A DNA stretch of 64,000 bases, taken from the NCBI GenBank assembly GCA_022747635.1, contig JAKTNV010000011.1, positions 14,194,975 to 14,258,974 of the forward strand. Direction: 5' to 3'. A program made the position numbers and the translations under genes. Every line of letters begins with the position of its first letter. Positions within the stretch are counted from its first letter, which is position 1. The notes under the pieces were generated by a model. It was not told the DNA's origin. It saw only the letters and a list, made by a program, of their open reading frames with translations, and did no database searches. This DNA comes from Hetaerina americana. Taxonomy: Eukaryota; Arthropoda; Insecta; Odonata; Calopterygidae. This document shows positions 61,125-64,000 of this stretch, piece by piece.

Positions 61125-62200
61125 GTAAGTAGTTTAATCTTGTGCTTAAGCTTTTAAAATATGTTAGCGTATGCAATTTTAATTGTTATTTTCATTATGA
61201 AGCCTTCCATCAAAATGTACATTAGGTGTACTTGGGGTCTGCAAAATGGGGAGAAGTCTGGGAAGTTTGGTGGTAAGCACTCGAAAATTTATTATTTAGT
61301 AAGTGACTTGAAATTACAACAAATAGGGAGTGTTATTCTCACAAATGCCCTGATCTTGACTTTTTTATTGTAAAAATATTAGTTGTTGGAATAATGTCAT
61401 CATACAAGGCCATTTCAATGTGTAACTGCACTTAACAGTGTATACATTAATTGGTACTGAACTAATAGACCAAAAGAGTGTACATTGTCTTATAAATTTC
61501 TCCTTTTTCAAATTTTTATCTTTTCCAATCGAATTTGTTTTCTTAAAGGAAATAAAATTTATGATTCAGATTTTTCAAAGCATAACATTTAATTTTTTAT
61601 GGAATATGATGTAAGAAAGTGAAATTAAGAAAATATACATTACTTTATGGTTTATATTGAAAAAGGCATGTAATTAACATGAATCTTTCAATGAACGGTT
61701 TTGCCTTTGATATATCGCCACTATCGAATCTACCTAATTAGTTTTTTTTGGTGTACATATGCGTATATATTCTCCTCACATTTCAATCATTTTGGAATGC
61801 ACTAACTTGTTTATGATAAAGTGAAGTTACAAGAACTTTGATATAGGGTAGTATATAATTTTCATATATATCACCTGCCTGAGATAGAGAAACATTTAAG
61901 CGGAGCATTTGAACGTAATGTTAATTCACAGTGCTTAGGAGTAATACATTTTATTATTGGAAGGGTTTTAGAGAAATGGAATTATCGGATGACACAATCA
62001 CTGATAACTTCCAATTAGAAATTGAAAAGTGATTCTTGTGATATTTATTTCTGTAACTACACTCTCCCATTCTCTTTATGCCCTTCAAATTACAGCACAA
62101 TTATAACTGAGAATATTGATATTCCTCATAGCTGTGTTGCATATTTTTTCACTTGTAAAATTGTGCAGTTTTGTATTTGAGCAGCTATTGTTATAGGTTA
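61125..62200. other. RagA/B intron 7 (presumed)
   Basis: Starts with donor GTAAGT. The expected last exon (PSAATLINIRNA-like) was not seen on the plus strand. Confidence 0.45.
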
Positions 62201-62204
62201 TCTA

Positions 62205-63530
62205 CCAGTTAAGGTATGTTTTGGATGGACAACGTCTACACAATAGTACAGTATATACTTGTCTCTCCTAACCAAACATATCCTGAAATACCACCCTACA
62301 AGCCCCTCTTCAATTCCTCATACTTCCTTCCTCCCGTCATTCTGTCTAACATCCTATTCCTGCCCCTTTCTTGTTTTCCTAGCATAAATCCCTATATCAC
62401 AGTGTTCAACATCCCATTGCCAATCAATATCCATATATTTTTTCTGTCTCCTTAGGATTTCTCCCAGCAATCCTATCTCCTTGCACACCATACTTAGCAT
62501 GTCCTCATTTTTTTCTTTTCTATCAACTTTCCATACCCACATTTTAAAAGACTCCAACGTACACCTGTCATCCTGCTTCAATGACCCTCTTTCAGCACCA
62601 TTCCTAACTATGGTCCTTATCAAAGTTTTGAAGAACCTTTTCTTAACATCCTTACTCAATGTTCCTGTTGTCAATTCCCTGCTCTTTGTGAAAGCCTCTT
62701 TGCTTAACACAATTCTTCTCCGTATGTCCATTTGCTTTGACTATTTTGGTCCAAAACACTTCCAAGATACGTTAACTGTTACACCTACTCTAGTTTCTGC
62801 ACTCCTATTTCAATGTTTAACTTAGCCTTCCTCTTTCTGGAAAACTCATAATCTTTGTTTTATGTATATTTCTTCTCATCCCATTTCTATCACAATGAAT
62901 TCCCAATTCACTCAGCAGTACTTGCAACACTACTGGCTAACCGACTAAAGCTTGGTCATCAGCGAACCTAAATGATTTTATGAATTCCCCACTGACTCTC
63001 ATTCATATCTCCAGTTATTCTCATGCATCTTTAATCATTTCCTCCATTTTTCCATATACGTTGAACACCAATGGTGATGGACAACCTTACCTTACACCTC
63101 TTCCTAACACTGCCCATCTGGACTCCCCACTGCCTTCATCCTACCACTCACACCTGAGCAATCTGCGACTTGTGCTGTTTGCTGATTAGTCTCCTATCCC
63201 TCCAATCTACTCCTGTTTTCTGCAAAATATTTGTAATTTTCACCCAATTCACTCCATCAAACACCTTGTAAAATCTGCAAAACAGGCAAATACATCCTGA
63301 TTGTATTCTAAATTCTTCTCCCTCTGTGACCTCATTACTGCTGCGTCTTCCTGAACCAAAACTGATTATCCCCTATGTAATCAATTGCCCTGCTCTCCAT
63401 CCTTAAGTCAATGATCCTAAGAATCACTTGAGCTGTGTGCGAAAGAAAACTTAATGTTCTGTAGTCCTCACAAATGACCGCCTTTCTCTTATTTTGGTGT
63501 AAAAACTAACCCTGATCTGACAATGTCTTC
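62205..63530 (-). mobile_element. LINE relic, RT to 3' end
   Basis: From 63.5 kb downward on the minus strand: FYKVFDGVNWVKI and GVDWRDRRLI (RT), KLNIEIGVQKLE and [33 protein letters not shown] with [37 protein letters not shown], and a 3' end with CATACCTTAACTGGTAGATA. Stops and frameshifts throughout. Confidence 0.8.
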
Positions 63531-63654
63531 TGACCAGGTTCTGCTCTGAAGAAAGAAATATTTTTTTGCCAGGCACATTATAGGAGCAATGTGGAAATTA
63601 TGTAGACAAATTAATATAAATCATTTGTGGCAGGTAGAATTGAATGACTTAATA

Positions 63655-63790
63655 ATTATCGTTATCAGTATTTAAATCCTAGGATTGGTTTACTGCTGCC
63701 ATTAATACTATCCTTTCCATTACACTCTCACATCGCCAGATTTAATGACACTATTTGTTTCTGAGGAAAGTTAATGCATTTATTACATAT
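63655..63790 (-). mobile_element. LINE-type 3' tail fragment (second family)
   Basis: The minus strand ends with GCAGTAAACCAATCCTAGGA then TTTAAATACTGATA, matching the tails at 34.0 and 23.9 kb. Confidence 0.55.
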
Positions 63791-63879
63791 AATCCCACTA
63801 TCTCTCTCGTTAATAACTATACCTAGGAGATGTCTAAACAATGATGTGCACTATTATTATTATTATTGCAGTACTGCTT

Positions 63880-64000
63880 AGGTTTTGGATGAGCAAAGTA
63901 TAACTACCTTTAAATTTCTTTGCCTCTCTTAACAAAACATAATCTAACATCTGATATGATAATAAGTCTTTCTTCAATTCTGCATACTTCCTTTCTCCTT
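63880..64000 (-). mobile_element. LINE 3' end, cut by the window edge
   Basis: The minus strand has GGAAGTATGCAGAATTGAAG and the ATCCAAAACCTAAG-type terminus next to an ATT repeat (63850-63870). It is the start of another copy of the common LINE, continuing beyond the window. Confidence 0.7.

Overview
This is a eukaryotic, almost certainly arthropod (probably insect) chromosomal window: AT-rich, intron-containing and heavily loaded with transposable elements. No prokaryotic signals were seen. Four host genes can be reconstructed by joining exons at GT-AG sites with matching phase: (1) the 5' half of a secreted C-type lectin gene on the minus strand (start codon at 4244; rest off the left edge or unrecognised); (2) a complete ten-exon pickpocket/DEG-ENaC sodium-channel gene on the minus strand (21189 to 6373, 574 aa); (3) a complete methionine-R-sulfoxide reductase B gene on the minus strand (coding exons 54531-54631, 46461-46633 and 38359-38522, 145 aa); (4) most of a RagA/B GTPase gene on the plus strand (56215 to 61124, C-terminus missing). 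MsrB and RagA/B are head to head around about 320 bp that probably holds both promoters. The pickpocket and lectin families are the reason for suggesting an insect; the species cannot be named from sequence alone.

Layout: 0-4.3 kb lectin gene, its intron carrying a LINE with a mariner copy inside it. 4.3-6.3 kb intergenic. 6.3-21.2 kb pickpocket gene, with introns full of LINE fragments, tRNA-derived SINEs, TA microsatellites and a nested perfect inverted repeat. 21.2-27.5 kb intergenic relics (LINE pieces, a Jockey-type LINE fragment, a candidate SINE). 27.5-33.2 kb a striking 5.7-kb palindromic satellite: 8 copies of a 335-bp unit followed by 9 copies in inverse orientation, nearly identical, each holding a tRNA-like module with Pol III A/B boxes and a T5 stretch just downstream. 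33.2-38.3 kb SINE and LINE relics and AT-rich DNA. 38.4-55.9 kb the MsrB gene, whose two long introns hold Tc1/mariner, Tigger/pogo, LINE, Penelope-like and foldback relics. 56.2-61.1 kb RagA/B. 61.2-64 kb LINE copies.

The host genes have unrelated roles: innate recognition, cation channel, repair of oxidised protein, and amino-acid signalling to TORC1. The main novelty is the inverted tRNA-like array. A rearranged solo relative at 11.6-11.9 kb suggests it arose from a dispersed tRNA-derived SINE. An assembly fold-back or collapse artefact must be excluded before any biology is claimed.
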